DNA of 64,000 nt, taken from contig CM035808.1 of NCBI GenBank assembly GCA_020466095.1, forward strand, positions 32,825,502-32,889,501. The letters run 5' to 3'. This document shows positions 45,261 to 58,368 of the stretch, one piece after another. A model generated the notes under the pieces. It worked only from the letters and a program-made list of their open reading frames with translations, did not search any database and was not told the origin of the DNA. Numbering within the stretch: the stretch's first letter is position 1; each line of letters starts with the position of its first letter. This DNA comes from Chlorops oryzae. Lineage: Eukaryota > Arthropoda > Insecta > Diptera > Chloropidae. The translations under genes and the position numbers were made by a program.

Positions 45261-48200
45261 TTTGATAAAAAGTCTTGAATTTTCTGACAAAAATGATGCA
45301 CGAAACTGACAGTGATCCTTTGCCATTGAGGTAATGACACTATATATCTCTTATTATCGCCTTTTAAACTAATTGAGGCCAGCGGTTGTCACTTTTCTTG
45401 ATATCATTCTGCATTTCATGTCACTGTCAATATGTCTTCTTTGAGGGCATCTATCCGTTTGCGGTTTTCGGTTCCCCTTTGGCCTTTTTATAGCCCCACA
45501 TGGCCCTAAAAAGTTGTGCACACTATCGGAGTCTTATTCACTCAATAGAATTGTTCTCATAGCTGCTTTGGGCTAACTTCAGACAGTCTCGTCGTAGGTT
45601 CATAGAAGCTGATGAAAGTACTTTGTATTTTCTTTTACACGCCGCTAATCAGAAAAGCATGGATTTGCGTTAATAAAACAGGCCTCCGTGGCTTGTATTT
45701 ATGTATTTCAGCAGTCTTTAGTTAGATATAACAATTTTTTATATTTAAAAAAGAATCACACGCATTTTAGTTGTTGTTCTATGGCCTATAAAAATGGAAT
45801 AAAACGCGATCTCTTAGGATAGAACAATTTAGGAAGCATATATCATTGTTTGGTAGAAAAATAGAATGAAGTGAAGGATTGAACCGGAATCAAGAGATTT
45901 TACCACGTTTTCAATACTGCATAACCGTCAGAAAGTCAAAAATAGAATAGTTTTTGTAAGCAAATATTCGAGCTATTACAATAGCTTTTATGACACCTGC
46001 AGAGGAGCACCTATAGCACCTAATCCGCACTGTACTTATTTCGATTATATATTTTTTTCTTCTCAAACTTATCTCGATACAATTTTTTTTTTTTCATCAT
46101 ATTCCAGTCATGTAGCTTTACCTCGAAAACAGTATTTGTTTATGTATTTTTGATAACGGATCTGAATCTTGCAGCAAAATATTTATTTAATTCGTTAACG
46201 TTTTCACAAACACATTTACCAATATTTGTTGTTGTTGTTGTTGTCTTTTAATTATAAAATTTTTAAACTTTTTTAGTCAGTCACACACATTCTTGTAGAT
46301 TTTTTGTTAGACTCTCGACTCCGATTTACCGTATTTCAGAAACGTCCGAAACGCCGTAGAGAACCAAGCGTACTAAAGAATCAATAAAAAGAATAAAAGA
46401 CTTCATAAATTCATTCGCTTCTCAAATGAAATACGCCGCGGCGCAAAAATTCTAAAGCGCGACAATCAAAAAGCAGCACCAACAAAAAAAAAAAAAAAAT
46501 AAAAATAAAAAAATTGTACAAAAATGTCTAATCAGAATAATAATCAAATAAGCCACACACGAGAGTGTGATGAAGACGAAAAGAAATAAGCCCGAAAAGC
46601 CGAAAAAACCGCAAAACCAAAATAACCACCACTCGCACTTACTCCTCTCTGGCTAAAATGCTTTCTAACCGAGCTTGTCAGCCCTACTGACTAACGCGAC
46701 TGACTTTGCCCAGAATTTCAGAATAAACAATTCTAAACGAAAGCTTCCGATTGAAGCGCTGAAAAAAGCTTTTACTTTTGTTTAAAGAAGTAATATTCTA
46801 GCATATGCTAGTCACGCAACATGTGTGTGTGTGTGTGTCTAAATATGCTTATTTATTTGACTGTGCCCCGAACGAAGCCAGCGAGCGTATGAGTAATTAA
46901 GAAAGCATACTTCGGCATTGCGTATACGTACGGTCGGCTGTAGGAAATGTGAAACAATCTTGCTTTGGAAAATCCAACTAGAAACAAATTATTCTTTTTT
47001 TTTTTGACAAGACACGTAAGAATTTTTGGAATGGTTAGGCAGCACACACCATTGCTGATTTTGGGCTATTGTATAATTTGTATTTTTGTGTGAGGAATAG
47101 CAAAGCGCAGCGTGCAATATAAAGTGGCAGTGGCAGTAAGCGCGGGGAATCTTAATTGACGAAGAGCACGCAACGTCGATTGTTTTGGAATTTTTCTTTC
47201 CTTCTTTCGATTGCCTTTTTTCTTTCTTTTTTGGCAAAATTTTTTGCACTTCAATTTTGAAATTTGTTTGGCTTCATGCCCAAGTCATATCATTCAAGCT
47301 AAGACTACTATCGATGGGTGTGTTTCAAGCATGCACACATGATCCAAGAAAAAGAAAGTCCCCCTTTAGCATTAAGGGAACAATTTTACAAATGTCAGAG
47401 AATCTGAATGAGGTCATTTTTGATAGTCCGATATAGGTGAGGTTGACCTAAAACCAATGAGTGTGATTAATTTTAACTTAACTAATCGTTATTAAATAGT
47501 TTAAAAGCTTTTGAGGAAGTGATTTGCTGTCAATTCCGGAGAGAAAAATGGCTATTTTTGACTGAATCAAAATCCAATGGAGTCGAAAGTAATACGGTTT
47601 CAATGTTGATTCGGCTAATGAGAAATGACATTGATGACCTGCTTTTATTTATTTTTTTTGAGTTCAAAGGTTGGAGCTGACCTCGGAGGCAATGGTTTCT
47701 TAGTTGAGTGGAATTATGGCAATGATAGAAAAACAGTCCCTTTCCTTATCTTCAACAGCACCTTTTTAGGCAACCAAAAAGGAGGATGAGAAAGAGGAAA
47801 TTTAGAGCTCTTCTAAGGATGTTTTTTAAACAAAATTTATCAGTATTTTAGGAGGTGGTTCTTATGCCTAAGAGATTGCGTTTTTTGTTCACTTTTTTCA
47901 ATAAAGATTGATTCACTTATTTTTCAACAGAAGGAAAAACATTCAAAATTATTTATTTTTGATATTCACCACTGGGCATTGAATGCAATAAGACACAAAA
48001 AAAGTAATTACTTCGTACTGTATATAAACAATTTTTAAATTGGTGGGAAAAACATTTGAGGAATCATTCGTTAAGTCCTTGATTCGATCTTTATTTAATT
48101 ATTTTTATGACTTTTGAATTTTATTAAAATTTTTATTTTATTTCACATGAAAAATTCGTATAAAATTTTGCAATTTTTTTTTCTCCAAATTTCCAGCGGC

Positions 48201-49097
48201 ACGTTTTTTAACGTGCTTAAACTTAACGTAAGCCCATTAAAGTCGCGTCAATCATTGCCATTCAATACGAATTCGTTTTGTCATAATGTTGAGATAATTT
48301 TGGTTTTTTAATTAATTTTCTTATATTTTTTTTTATTTTTTATATTTTTTATTTTGTTGGCAGTTCATCATACTTCGAAAAATTCAATGACTTCTCATCT
48401 TAAAAGTTCATAACGTTTTCAAAATAAGTTTTCCTTAAGTTGAGCTTTTGACCAAAATAAAAATTTTAATTCATTCATTCATAAAATTCGTCGAGTCGAG
48501 AGATGTCAGCGTTTATCGAGAGCAGAAAGCGAACTCGTCGAACGCACGCACCTGCTCGTGATTACAATTTTATGGAATTTAATCGGCAATGAAGTGAGCC
48601 TCTAAAAAAACATTTAGACTTATAAGCGTTTTTCATTATATGAAATTGTAATTTCATACGAAAAGCACGACCTGCTCGGCATTGAGATAGTAAGTTTTGT
48701 AAAAGCACTTAGCTTTGAAAATGCTGAGCTGACATGCAACCTCAGTTTACGAGTTTAGAAATTTATTTCGGAAATAATTGAAGACGTTACGTTAAGATTA
48801 TGCTTTTACATTGAATTTGCGACAATGTTACAAATGCCCTGAAGTGATCTGACTTGAGTGAACTATGGATACCATATATTTTTGGGGTTAGGAAAGGAAA
48901 AGTTGCGGATATTCAAGGCTTTTAAAGAAAGATATATTAAAGATCTTTAAATAGTTTTAGGCTCGTGGTCTACAACTCAGTTTAAACTTCCAAATGATTG
49001 TCTTCAAGAAAGCTTAAGCCAGGTTCATTAGTGCTGCCAGGTTGTATTTGAGAATTGAAACATTCGAAATTCTTAAACCGACATGAAGACTACGAGC
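45261..49097. other. gene-poor region
   Basis: No convincing coding exon in 3.8 kb. A (TG)n run lies at about 46821-46838. Less AT-rich segments at about 46560-46740, 46860-47180 and 48490-48560 could be promoter or 5' UTR of the minus-strand cordon-bleu-like gene or of a gene outside the window, but nothing in them proves it. Confidence 0.4.
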
Positions 49098-49632
49098 TAG
49101 AGCTGGAAAAACAATTGATAGCATTGTCAATTACTATCGATGGTATCAAACTATGGAAAACATCGATGGTATTTTATCAAAATTATCGATTATAAAAATT
49201 ATCGGTTGCCGAAACGACCGATTCTAGAAACTACCAATTATCCAAACTATCGATTCTAGAAGCTACCAATTATCGAAATTCTTAATTCGTTTATTCTATG
49301 ATAGCTAATTCCAATCGATCGCAAAACTATCGATTTCTGAAAGTATCAATCATTGAAACTATCGATTATTGAACCTCTCGATAAATTCGATTATCGATTA
49401 ACGAAACTAAAAATGATCGAACTATCGATTATTGAACCTATCGACTATTGAAAAAAATCTATTGATCCGATCGGTTATTGAAACTATCGATTATTGAACT
49501 TATCAATTTGTGAACTTATCAATTTGTGAAACTATCGATTATTGAAACTATCGATTATGAAAACTTTCGATGTAGAACCTATCGAAAATTGAAACAATCG
49601 ATTATAAAACAATCGATAGCTCCCCAGCTCTA
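49098..49632. repeat. TATCGATTATTGAAA minisatellite
   Basis: Irregular units of about 16-18 bp (CTATCGATTATTGAAA and variants), many with the palindrome ATCGAT. The block begins TAGAGCTGG and ends CCAGCTCTA, so it may be the inside of a TIR element, though no target duplication is evident. Confidence 0.75.
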
Positions 49633-52486
49633 TCTTGAGGGCCTTTATGAAGTGTTCCTTCCAAGATTTTTTGGGTCTTTGGGGACATCAAAGCTTCTAA
49701 ATGATATTCTTTTTTGTCTTTCGACGATTTTAAATAATAAACCGTAAGGTTGGTATATAGTTCCTTAAAAGGTTGCGGCGATAACAACACGCTTATTTAT
49801 TACTTTTAAAAATAAACTTTTAAATTCACTCAATTCGATTCCAATGAATTTACTCCACCACTCTTCAAATCACTTCCAAAGTCTTTAAAAAGCTTGACAT
49901 TTCCAGATTTTAAATTAAAGAATCAAATTATCCTGAGTTAATTGAGCTTTATTTTGGTACGTCAGACAATCAGATATTTCGATTAATTGAATCAGAAGTG
50001 AACGAAAATTGGGTAAACAACATTTTTGAAAACAACAACCGATCGAGGCGGAGAGAATCTTTTATACAAGCGTTTCAATGTTTTTTGTTTTCTTTATTGG
50101 AATGAAAATAATGAATTTCACTCGATTCTCGTAAATATTTTAAATTGTTGACAAAGCTCTTTTTTGCGCAACTAGTTTTTTTTTTTTTTTGTGTATTTCT
50201 AACCGTAAGTAATTAGTAATTTTCCATTGCTATCGAATATAATTTAATGATCTAATTGTCTATATAACGAGGTGATATTGACTGTTTGGGGGTAGATATC
50301 ACGATAAGTACTTAAAGCGATAAAGTGAAATGTTAAAATTTTGTTTGTATTTGAAAGTGTCATTGAAAATTTTCTTAATTTTGATACGAGGACGCTTAAG
50401 TCCTCTTTACTGTCTATGCCTCCGCTCTCAGCTTAGATAAAGGGAATTTCCTTTGAGCATTCTTCGATGGTGTGAGAAAGAGATTTTGTATGATTGCATT
50501 ATTATTTACCCTGGTATATGCTCTTCCGACTTCATCTTTTCAAAGATTAGGCATTTAAATTTTTAAAAAATTTAATTTTTGTTATTGGAACTGTTTTTTT
50601 TTGTCATTCAAAAAAGGGATGATTAGATGCCACCAGTAAAGGCCAAGAAAGGTTTGAACAATCTTGAGGGGAATGCGGCCTCGGATTGGTAGGTAAATGA
50701 GGCGCTAAGATGAAGAAGAAATGCAAAAAGCAGTGGAATATATAAGAAATAAAATGTAAGCTTAAGAAAAGAAGACGACGAAACAACCGATTAAGAAGGG
50801 AAAGGAGACGAGAATAGAAAGAAGCAGTAGAAAGGAAGAGGAAAATCAAAAATAAAAGACGATTTTTAGGTAGGAGAAGAAGAGTATTCGGAGGACGAGA
50901 AAGATGTAGGTAAAAAAGAGGAAGATTAAGAGGAAGGAGGACAATTTTAGGGCTAATACTTATGTTTCCGTTTCTGGAGCTCTTGAGACTACTAACACGA
51001 TCAATTCCTACATCGAAAAGAAATCTTATTTAGGTCGGTCCAAGAAATCGTTTTTAGTAGTTTTTAAATGCAGGTTTCTTATAACGACGGACTGATTTTA
51101 GCGATGACCATGTAAACTCTAGGTGCAAGGTTGGGAAAATACTAAACTAACAAAATAAAATAAAAATTAAAAATAATAAATTAAATATTAAATAATTAAA
51201 AATAATTAATTAAAAATATAAATAAATTAAATAAATAAAAATCATGAATGAATAAATAAATAAATAGTTAGGCACCACTAAGCTCTGTTAGTCCGGCCGG
51301 GTGTCTCTATTCCCTTAATGACCGTTATATCCGGATTCTACTGTATTTCTATTATTTGATTACATAAAGAAATTTAGAATTTGCTTAAAAACCTAATCAA
51401 ATAATTTTGGCTCACGCGTTTTCTTTTTCACGATAATGAATGATTGACAAAAGGAATTTATGGCTCTGGGATGGAAGCGTGATGGAGAGTGTTTTAGTTT
51501 CGATATGAAGCGAGTAAATGGCATTTATGAAGGCGAATTAGTTTGATAAAGCTCTCAATGTTCAACAAAGTTCAAGTGCTTTTTGGACTTCGCTCTTGAA
51601 AATTTCCCATTTTATTTATTGATTTAGTCCATGAAATGGAGGAGACGGCCGTATTGCGGCAACGATATTGCTGCCAATTTTATACGCTTTTATAATTTTA
51701 TAATTTTATAACCTTTTTCTTTTCTTTTGTGTTAAAAACTTTCACGAAAATCTGCGAAATAAAGTATCACGTCAATTGGTTTATTGATTGAAAAAAAAAT
51801 TTTTTTTTTTTATCTTAAATGTCGATGAATTTTTGAAATTCCATTAGCTTACAAATACAATTGTTGGCACGTTTATGAGGCTTTATGCGTGTAATTAGGC
51901 TTATCGTCTTCAGTCGTACCACTGTGTACATAAAAAGAAGAAAGAAACACAATCATAAAACAACAAAAGTGATACTGTAATTAGTAATTAGCACCTCTTT
52001 TAATGGTAACCCCTCACCTTGAATTTTTCAATGCTGAAAGAAAAAATTCCAATTACGATGGTAAAATAATTTTCATATAAATTCAGTCGAAACATCATTG
52101 GAAGATTCAAGTAATCTCCAGCGAATGCTATCATTTGTCTTATTTATGAATCAGTTTATGGCGTTTTGGTGGATGAATTCATATATTTTGATTACCTACA
52201 CCTATATACGGGCTCGACTTGACAAAGACTTTAGAGTGTTACAAAACATAACCTTTGGAATCGAATTTGAACAGTCTTTTTTTTGTAGACTCTAATAGTA
52301 CTTCGGATTTATTAGTCACATTTTTTGCTTGTTAGCTTATTTTTTTTAAAGATTTTTGGTTTTTTTTTTTTTAATTTACATTATTTATAAAATTGATAAA
52401 AGGAGTAAATCAGTCATAGCATCTGATTCTTGACAATATTGGGTCCTCAATGATCATAGGAGTGATTTAAAATCATACCAGTCAAA
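49633..52486. other. gene-poor region
   Basis: No supported gene. Purine-rich DNA at about 50700-50935, an A/T-only stretch at about 51145-51270, and a decayed pogo-like end near 51330-51343 (…GGATTCTACTG then TA). Confidence 0.45.
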
Positions 52487-53060
52487 AAGAAAGAGATGAC
52501 GAGATCGAAAGAAATGGAAAGATATAGAGCAATGTGAAAGAGATAAAGCGAGAAAGTGAAAGAGAGAAAGTAAAAGAGAAAAAAGAAATGCAGGAAAAGA
52601 GAGAGAAAAGAGAAAAAAAACAAACGAATAAGGAAAAGCAAATAAAAGAGAGAGAAAGGAAAAAAGAGAGAAGAGAGAGAGAGAGAATGAAAGACAGAGA
52701 GAGTGAAAAGAGAAAGAGAACAAAAGACAGAGAGAGAAAAAGGGAGAGATAAAAGAGAGAGGGAGAGAAAATGGAGAGAAAAAGGGAGTGATAAAAGAGA
52801 GAGGGAGAGAAAAGGGAGAGATAAAAAAGAGAAAAAAAAGGGAGAGAGAGAGAAAAGAGAGAGAGAAAAGAGATAGAAAAGGAAGAGAGAGAGAGAGAGA
52901 GAGAGAAAAGGAAGAGAGAGAGAGAGAGAAAAAGGAAGAGGAGAGAGAGAGAGAAAAGGAAGAGAGAGAGAGAGAGAGAGAAAAGGAAGAGAGAGAGAGA
53001 GAAAAGGGAGAGAGAGAAGAGAGAGAGAAAAAAAAGAAAGACAGAAAAGACATAGAAAAA
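52487..53060. repeat. GA-rich purine tract
   Basis: About 570 bp of almost pure A/G on the plus strand, made of GAGAGA and GAAAAG units. Long frames on both strands are by-products. Such tracts can bind GAGA-type factors or form triplex structures; no evidence here beyond sequence. Confidence 0.9.
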
Positions 53061-53368
53061 GATGCACGATCATCGCTAAAAGATGGGATGATAGCATTAA
53101 GAAAAACCCCATCCGAAAGAGTACCCCACGGAACGTTGCCGCCTCAATATGCTACGAATTACTACCAATTAGAGCTCTCCAATAAAACTTAATCACTTAT
53201 TGATTATTTGGTCAAAACCGCAATATCTTTGAACAATTGTTCAACATCAAAAGAATTCGGTGAAATTAATACTAAATAAATACTACAAATCAAAAACGAA
53301 CAAAATAATTCTTTGCTCTCTTTCCATTGAAATCAGTTTACAATTATTACAACCGAGATTCTTTCAAT
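53061..53368. other. spacer before the tandem duplication
   Basis: AT-rich DNA between the GA tract and the first copy of the tandem duplication. No gene or repeat recognised. Confidence 0.45.
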
Positions 53369-54104
53369 CGAAATAATAAAGCTCAATAGTCGAACAGAAG
53401 CACTTATAGGCGTATAACTGATACGATGCCTTATTCGGCTAAAGCACAAAGCGGAAAGAATGTGATACCTACTCCCTACCGTAGTTCACAGCAAACGTGC
53501 ACAAAATTTTATTCGTTTCAATTTTTTTTTTTTTTCTTCTTATATCTCTTTTGCTCTTGCAGCTCTAGCAACAATGGAGCACCTTTATTGTGTCTCTTCC
53601 TTCCTTTTTTACTACCATACAATCCATCATAAATGGGCTTAACTATACCGTAAACTCAGTCAGTCATTCAAAGCTGAGTCATTGAACTTCTGCCACCTTT
53701 TTTTGCGCCTTATTATTTGCTTTTAATGTTTTTATATATTTTTTTCTTATTCTGTGTAATAATTTTTTTTAATGAACTCAAGTGCAAAATCTTTACATTT
53801 CGCCCCTTTAAAAAATATTTGCTCAGACGCATTATTATTGGTTACAATAAATTTTTCTTGATTTTCAAAAATTTTTGGCAAATTAAAAATTGAAGATAAG
53901 GAAGAGTCATAAAAAAAGGCCGAGTAAAAAACGAAAGAAATTTAAAAGGTTAACAGTAGTAAAAATTTATCTTCCTGTCGATAAAGATTGGTTTTTTTGT
54001 AAGCTTTAAAAATAAAAAATATTGAATTTTCGAACGATTTTGGACAGAGTTTTCCCTATTGCTAGAGTCTGATCGAGGGTTACATAGTATTTTTAGACCC
54101 AGCG

Positions 54105-55751
54105 TACACTCTTAAAAATATTTACTACCATTATAGTAGGAAACAGGTTACCTTCTATTATAAACGTAATTTTACACACCCAATTAAATTTCAACCTCAA
54201 ATGTTTAAAATTATGCATTAGATGTGAATTAAAGTAAACCATTCTTGTGTAATTTTCAACTTTATCCGCGTAAAATTTGAACACATAAAGTGTAATTTTA
54301 AGATCAACATTGGCATAATCACTATAAAATGTGTGTAAAATTTTACCGCATACATACACTGTAAAAAATGTTTTGATACTGTGTAAAGTTAAAATGATTT
54401 TGATTAAAATATTTTTTTGTTCAGAAAACACGAGTTTTTTAAGTAATAAAATTATAAAAATTATTTCTCTAATATTTTCTAAGTTCAAAATCATAAAAAA
54501 ATTTTTCCAATAGAAACGCTAGTATACTTTTTAAGAGCTTTATTTAACAAAATCCAAAAAATAGGTTTATTAAAACCAGGGTTGGCAACCGTAACCGAAA
54601 CCGTAACCGTAACCGTTTCAAAACCGTTTCTTTTCCGATACCGTAACCGTTACCGTAACCGAAATAAAAAACATATCGGTTTCGGTATTACTTTATAAAA
54701 AAAATTTACGGGATACAAATTTTATCAATATTTTTATATGGCAAGTCTTTCGACTCTGCTAGTATGCATGCTCTTGTCTCGTGTAATGTCCCAGTTATGT
54801 TGCCATGAACGCACAAAGAAACCGTCTGGATGCTGAAAGTTTTTCCGCTGTTATGGTAATAAGAAACAACAGTCTGCTTTGCACAAAAAAATGATGAAAA
54901 GTTCTAAGCTATTTCTTAAAATGCCTTAAATTGCGTTCAGAATAAATGTTAAAGCTTAAAAAGTATTTTTGAAAAAATGATGCGAAAACAAAATTTTAAT
55001 ATTCAAAAAACCGTTTCATACCGGTATAACCGTAACCGAAACTTAAAATTAACCGTAACCGTTACCGTAACCGTTATTCGTTTCGGTTGCCAACCCTGAT
55101 TAAAACTAGTTTTCAATATTTGGAAAATAGAATACGGTTTGAGCAGTACAAAAGTATATATGTATATAATGTATAATGTAAGTACAATACTTATAACTAA
55201 AATTACAGCGTCACTGCTCTGCCGCTGCCGCTACCGCCTTCCGTATTCTCCACACTCTTTCTGCACACGAACACAAAACTAAATACCATATACTTTATAT
55301 AGCACTATACTCGGAATAGTTTTTATATATTTCTTCAATATTTCACTTGACTGTTTCTTTTAAAAAAATTGGACGTCGACAAGACACAAAGAAATGAACA
55401 TTGCAAATCAGTGCTGCCCATCGACAACTTTTAAACAAACATTGTGTTAATTTTTAATCTAACCATTTTTTCCTCAAAGATTAAGCATTCATAGTAATCT
55501 TAAAATGACACATAACTGTGTAAAAATTACTATTAAATAGTAAATATAAACAAAATTCATTGATTACATTTACACCACATATGTAAATATACGTTACTCA
55601 TGTAAGAGAAAAAAAAATATGAACACGAAAAAATTATAACTACATAGTAACAGCATTTTTTATAAAAGAAAAAATGAAAAATAATTGGGTTAAATTGACA
55701 GTATTAATAAGAGTAGAATTATTAACAGTAGTCAAAATTTTTTAGAGTGTA
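54105..55751. mobile_element. TIR element inserted in duplication copy 1
   Basis: Ends read inward TACACTCTTAAAAATATTTA and TACACTCTAAAAAATTTTGA. Comparison with copy 2 (CCCAGCG joined to GGGTATA at 58300-58318) shows it as an insertion; AGCG on both sides is a possible target duplication. No transposase seen. A hAT MITE is nested inside. Confidence 0.75.
54577..55098. mobile_element. hAT MITE with perfect 8-bp TSD, CCGTAA-rich
   Basis: Ends CAGGGTTGGCAACCG and CGGTTGCCAACCCTG are perfect inverted repeats. ATTAAAAC flanks both sides (54569-54576, 55099-55106). Near both ends are strings of ACCGTAACCG-like units in the same orientation. 522 bp, non-coding. Confidence 0.92.
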
Positions 55752-56276
55752 AAGCGGAGGGTATATTAAGTTTTGTGGAAAGGTCTTGTAACAGGGAGAA
55801 TGAAGAAATCGGAGAATAAATGAGAATATAAGTTCAGTATACTGATAAGTAAGAAAAGGCCCCAATAAAGTATTTTTCTAAAAGAGGTTGAAATTTTGCG
55901 ATAATGGATCGATATACCAGACCACCAAATACAAGATGGAAAGAAAAAGAGTTAAGGCTTTAGATCAAAAATAAGGAAAGAATCATTTAGAAAGCAAAAA
56001 GCCCGGGTAGACTGAATTCAAGAACAGCTTACTAGGATTAAAAAAAAATCCCTGAAAAACGTGCACATTAAGGGTAGTAAAGGGGTTTTACAGTTTGGAC
56101 GCAGCACGAAAATTGAAAAATATTTGAACATGCTAATGCTGCGTTGCCATAACCCCATCCTGGTAACTATTTTGCCCTCAGTTTCTTTTATTTCATGGTT
56201 TCATAATATTAAACTGTGATTATTTTAACCATTCTCTTAAAATTCAATAAAGAATTTATTAGTTAAAGGAACCCTA

Positions 56277-56840
56277 ATCATAACATTAAAGGTAATCTCT
56301 GTATTATAGAAATGATCAGGATCAAAATCTGAATCGATTTAGAATCGATTAAGCGTCACTGTCTAGTCCTGGCGATACTGAACGTCCATCGTCGAAATTT
56401 GGCACACATGTATATCGGGATCCGAGTAAGATCCTAAGTAAAGATGGAAGACATCCGCCCACTGCTACGCCCAAAATGATATAATGTTTTTCAGTAAAAT
56501 GCTTGTAACTTGCGAACCACTTAACACATTCTATTGATATTTGGTGTGCTGGTAAACTACGAAAAGGGACATATCCTGGCAAAAAATGGACGTCGCCCTC
56601 CTCAGCCAGACCCAATAAGCCCACAAATAAGGGTTTATCGTAACTTGTGAAGTAAAAGGCGTAGAAGCTTCAAATTCTAACATAGGTTGACCAAGGTAAT
56701 GAAAGGGGTAGGAAAAATTTTATGTAGCCCGCCCACTGCCACGCCCACAAATGGAGATTTTTCGTAAATATGCCAATAATGTCGGAACGCTGGGTATTTC
56801 AATAGTCGGGCTTGACCGACTTTAGCTTTCTTACTTGTTT
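56277..56840. mobile_element. mini-me-like repeat, part
   Basis: From GAAATGATCAGGATC to CTTTCTTACTTGTTTT. Same family as 20-865 and nearly identical to 59563-60110 in copy 2, but the GTCY stretch is deleted here. Confidence 0.65.
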
Positions 56841-58368
56841 TAATTTCACTTACACTTAAAAGATTCAATCAGTTAAAATATGCATCATTCGCGGTCTTAC
56901 CTGAAAAATAAAAGAAAAAATAATTAAAAATAATCAATAAAATCTTAAAAATCGTACAAAAGTGTTTCGGCTCTATATGACAGCATCATTTCTAAGATTG
57001 CAATCAAAATTCATCATTAGCATTTTAATAGCCTTCATTACATCGAGGTTTTTTTTTTTTATTGCGGCAAAGCATGAGAGAGAAAAATAGAAAAAAACCA
57101 AAATCACATCAGCAGTGTAATTTTAAATTAGTGAAGGAAAAAAAAATGCCTTCAACTCTTTTATTCAATACCTTCAATAGCTTCAATGCTTCAATGCATT
57201 GTCCACAAATACCTGACTCATGAAACGGCATTCAATTCACGATGATCGAAGTCAATAATCAATAACAATTGGAATCTCTACTGACCACATTTATCCACCA
57301 ATATTGTCAAGAGCACGAAAAAAAAAAAACTTTCAAGAATAAAAGAAAAACGAAATTAGAAAAAACCAGTAATATTGTTTATGAAAATAAAAAATCCTAT
57401 AGAAAAATTAATTCGACGCTTAAGATAAGGATTTGAACAGATCAATATCGATAATCGTTGGCGTTATATTCCAAGGAAAATGGAAAAAAATTACAAAACA
57501 GTAAATAATATTTACAGGGAGAATGGAGGCTTTAGTTGTTAATTTGGCTCTCAAGAAAGTCATACGAAATAATAAAGCTCAATAGTCGAACAGAAGCACT
57601 TATAGGCGTATAACTGATACGATGCCTTATTCGGCTAAAGCACAAAGCGGAAAGAATGTGATACCTACTCCCTACCGTAGTTCACAGCAAACGTGCACAA
57701 AATTTTATTCGTTTCAATTTTTCTTTTTTTCTTCTTATATCTCTTTTGCTCTTGCAGCTCTAGCAACAATGGAGCACCTTTATTGTGTCTCTTCCTTCCT
57801 TTTTTGCTACCATACAATCCATCATAAATGGGCTTAACTATACCGTAAACTCAGTCAGTCATTCAAAGCTGAGTCATTGAACTTCTGCCACCTTTTTTGC
57901 GCCTTATTATTTGCTTTTAATGTTTTTATATATTATTTTTTTTTTTTATTCTGTGTAATAATTTTTTTTAATGAACTCAAGTGCAAAATCTTTACATTTC
58001 GCCCCTTTAAAAAATATTTTCTCAGACGCATTATTATTGGTTACAATAAATTTTTCTTGATTTTCAATAATTTTCGGCAAGTGAAAAATTGAAGATAAGG
58101 AAGAGTCATAAAAAAAGGCCGAGTAAGAAACGAAAGAAATTTAAAAGGTTAACAGTAGTAAAAATGGGTCTTCCTGTCGATTAAGATTTGTTTTTTTTTA
58201 AGCTTTAAAAATAACAAATATTGAATTTTCGAAAAAGTTTGGACAGAGTTTTTCCTATTGCTAGAGTCTGATCGAGGGTTACATAGTATTTTTATACCCA
58301 GCGGGGTATATTAGTTTTGTGCGAATCTTGTAACAGGGAGAACTAAGCTCCGGAGATATAGACATATA

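Larger units (their letters stand above)
53369..57564. repeat. tandem segmental duplication, copy 1
   Basis: Begins CGAAATAATAAAGCTCAATA and ends AAGAAAGTCATA; the same limits bound copy 2, which follows directly. Outside the insertions the copies are nearly identical. This copy holds a 1.65-kb TIR element (54105-55751) absent from copy 2. Within it is a mini-me-like repeat (remnants 55752-56840). Confidence 0.85.

Noticed and set aside
45430..45680. Less AT-rich stretch that looked like an old coding or retroelement fragment
   Set aside because: Stops in all frames and no recognisable motif; no basis for a call.
52447..53112. Long Leu/Ser/Phe-rich minus-strand frames and Lys/Glu/Arg-rich plus-strand frames
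   Set aside because: They are translations of the GA tract, with no start or splice context.
53426..53632. Frame starting MPYSAKAQSGKNVIPTPYRS, present in both duplication copies
   Set aside because: It is shared only because the DNA is duplicated; the frames differ after a T run, and no domain or splice sites support it.
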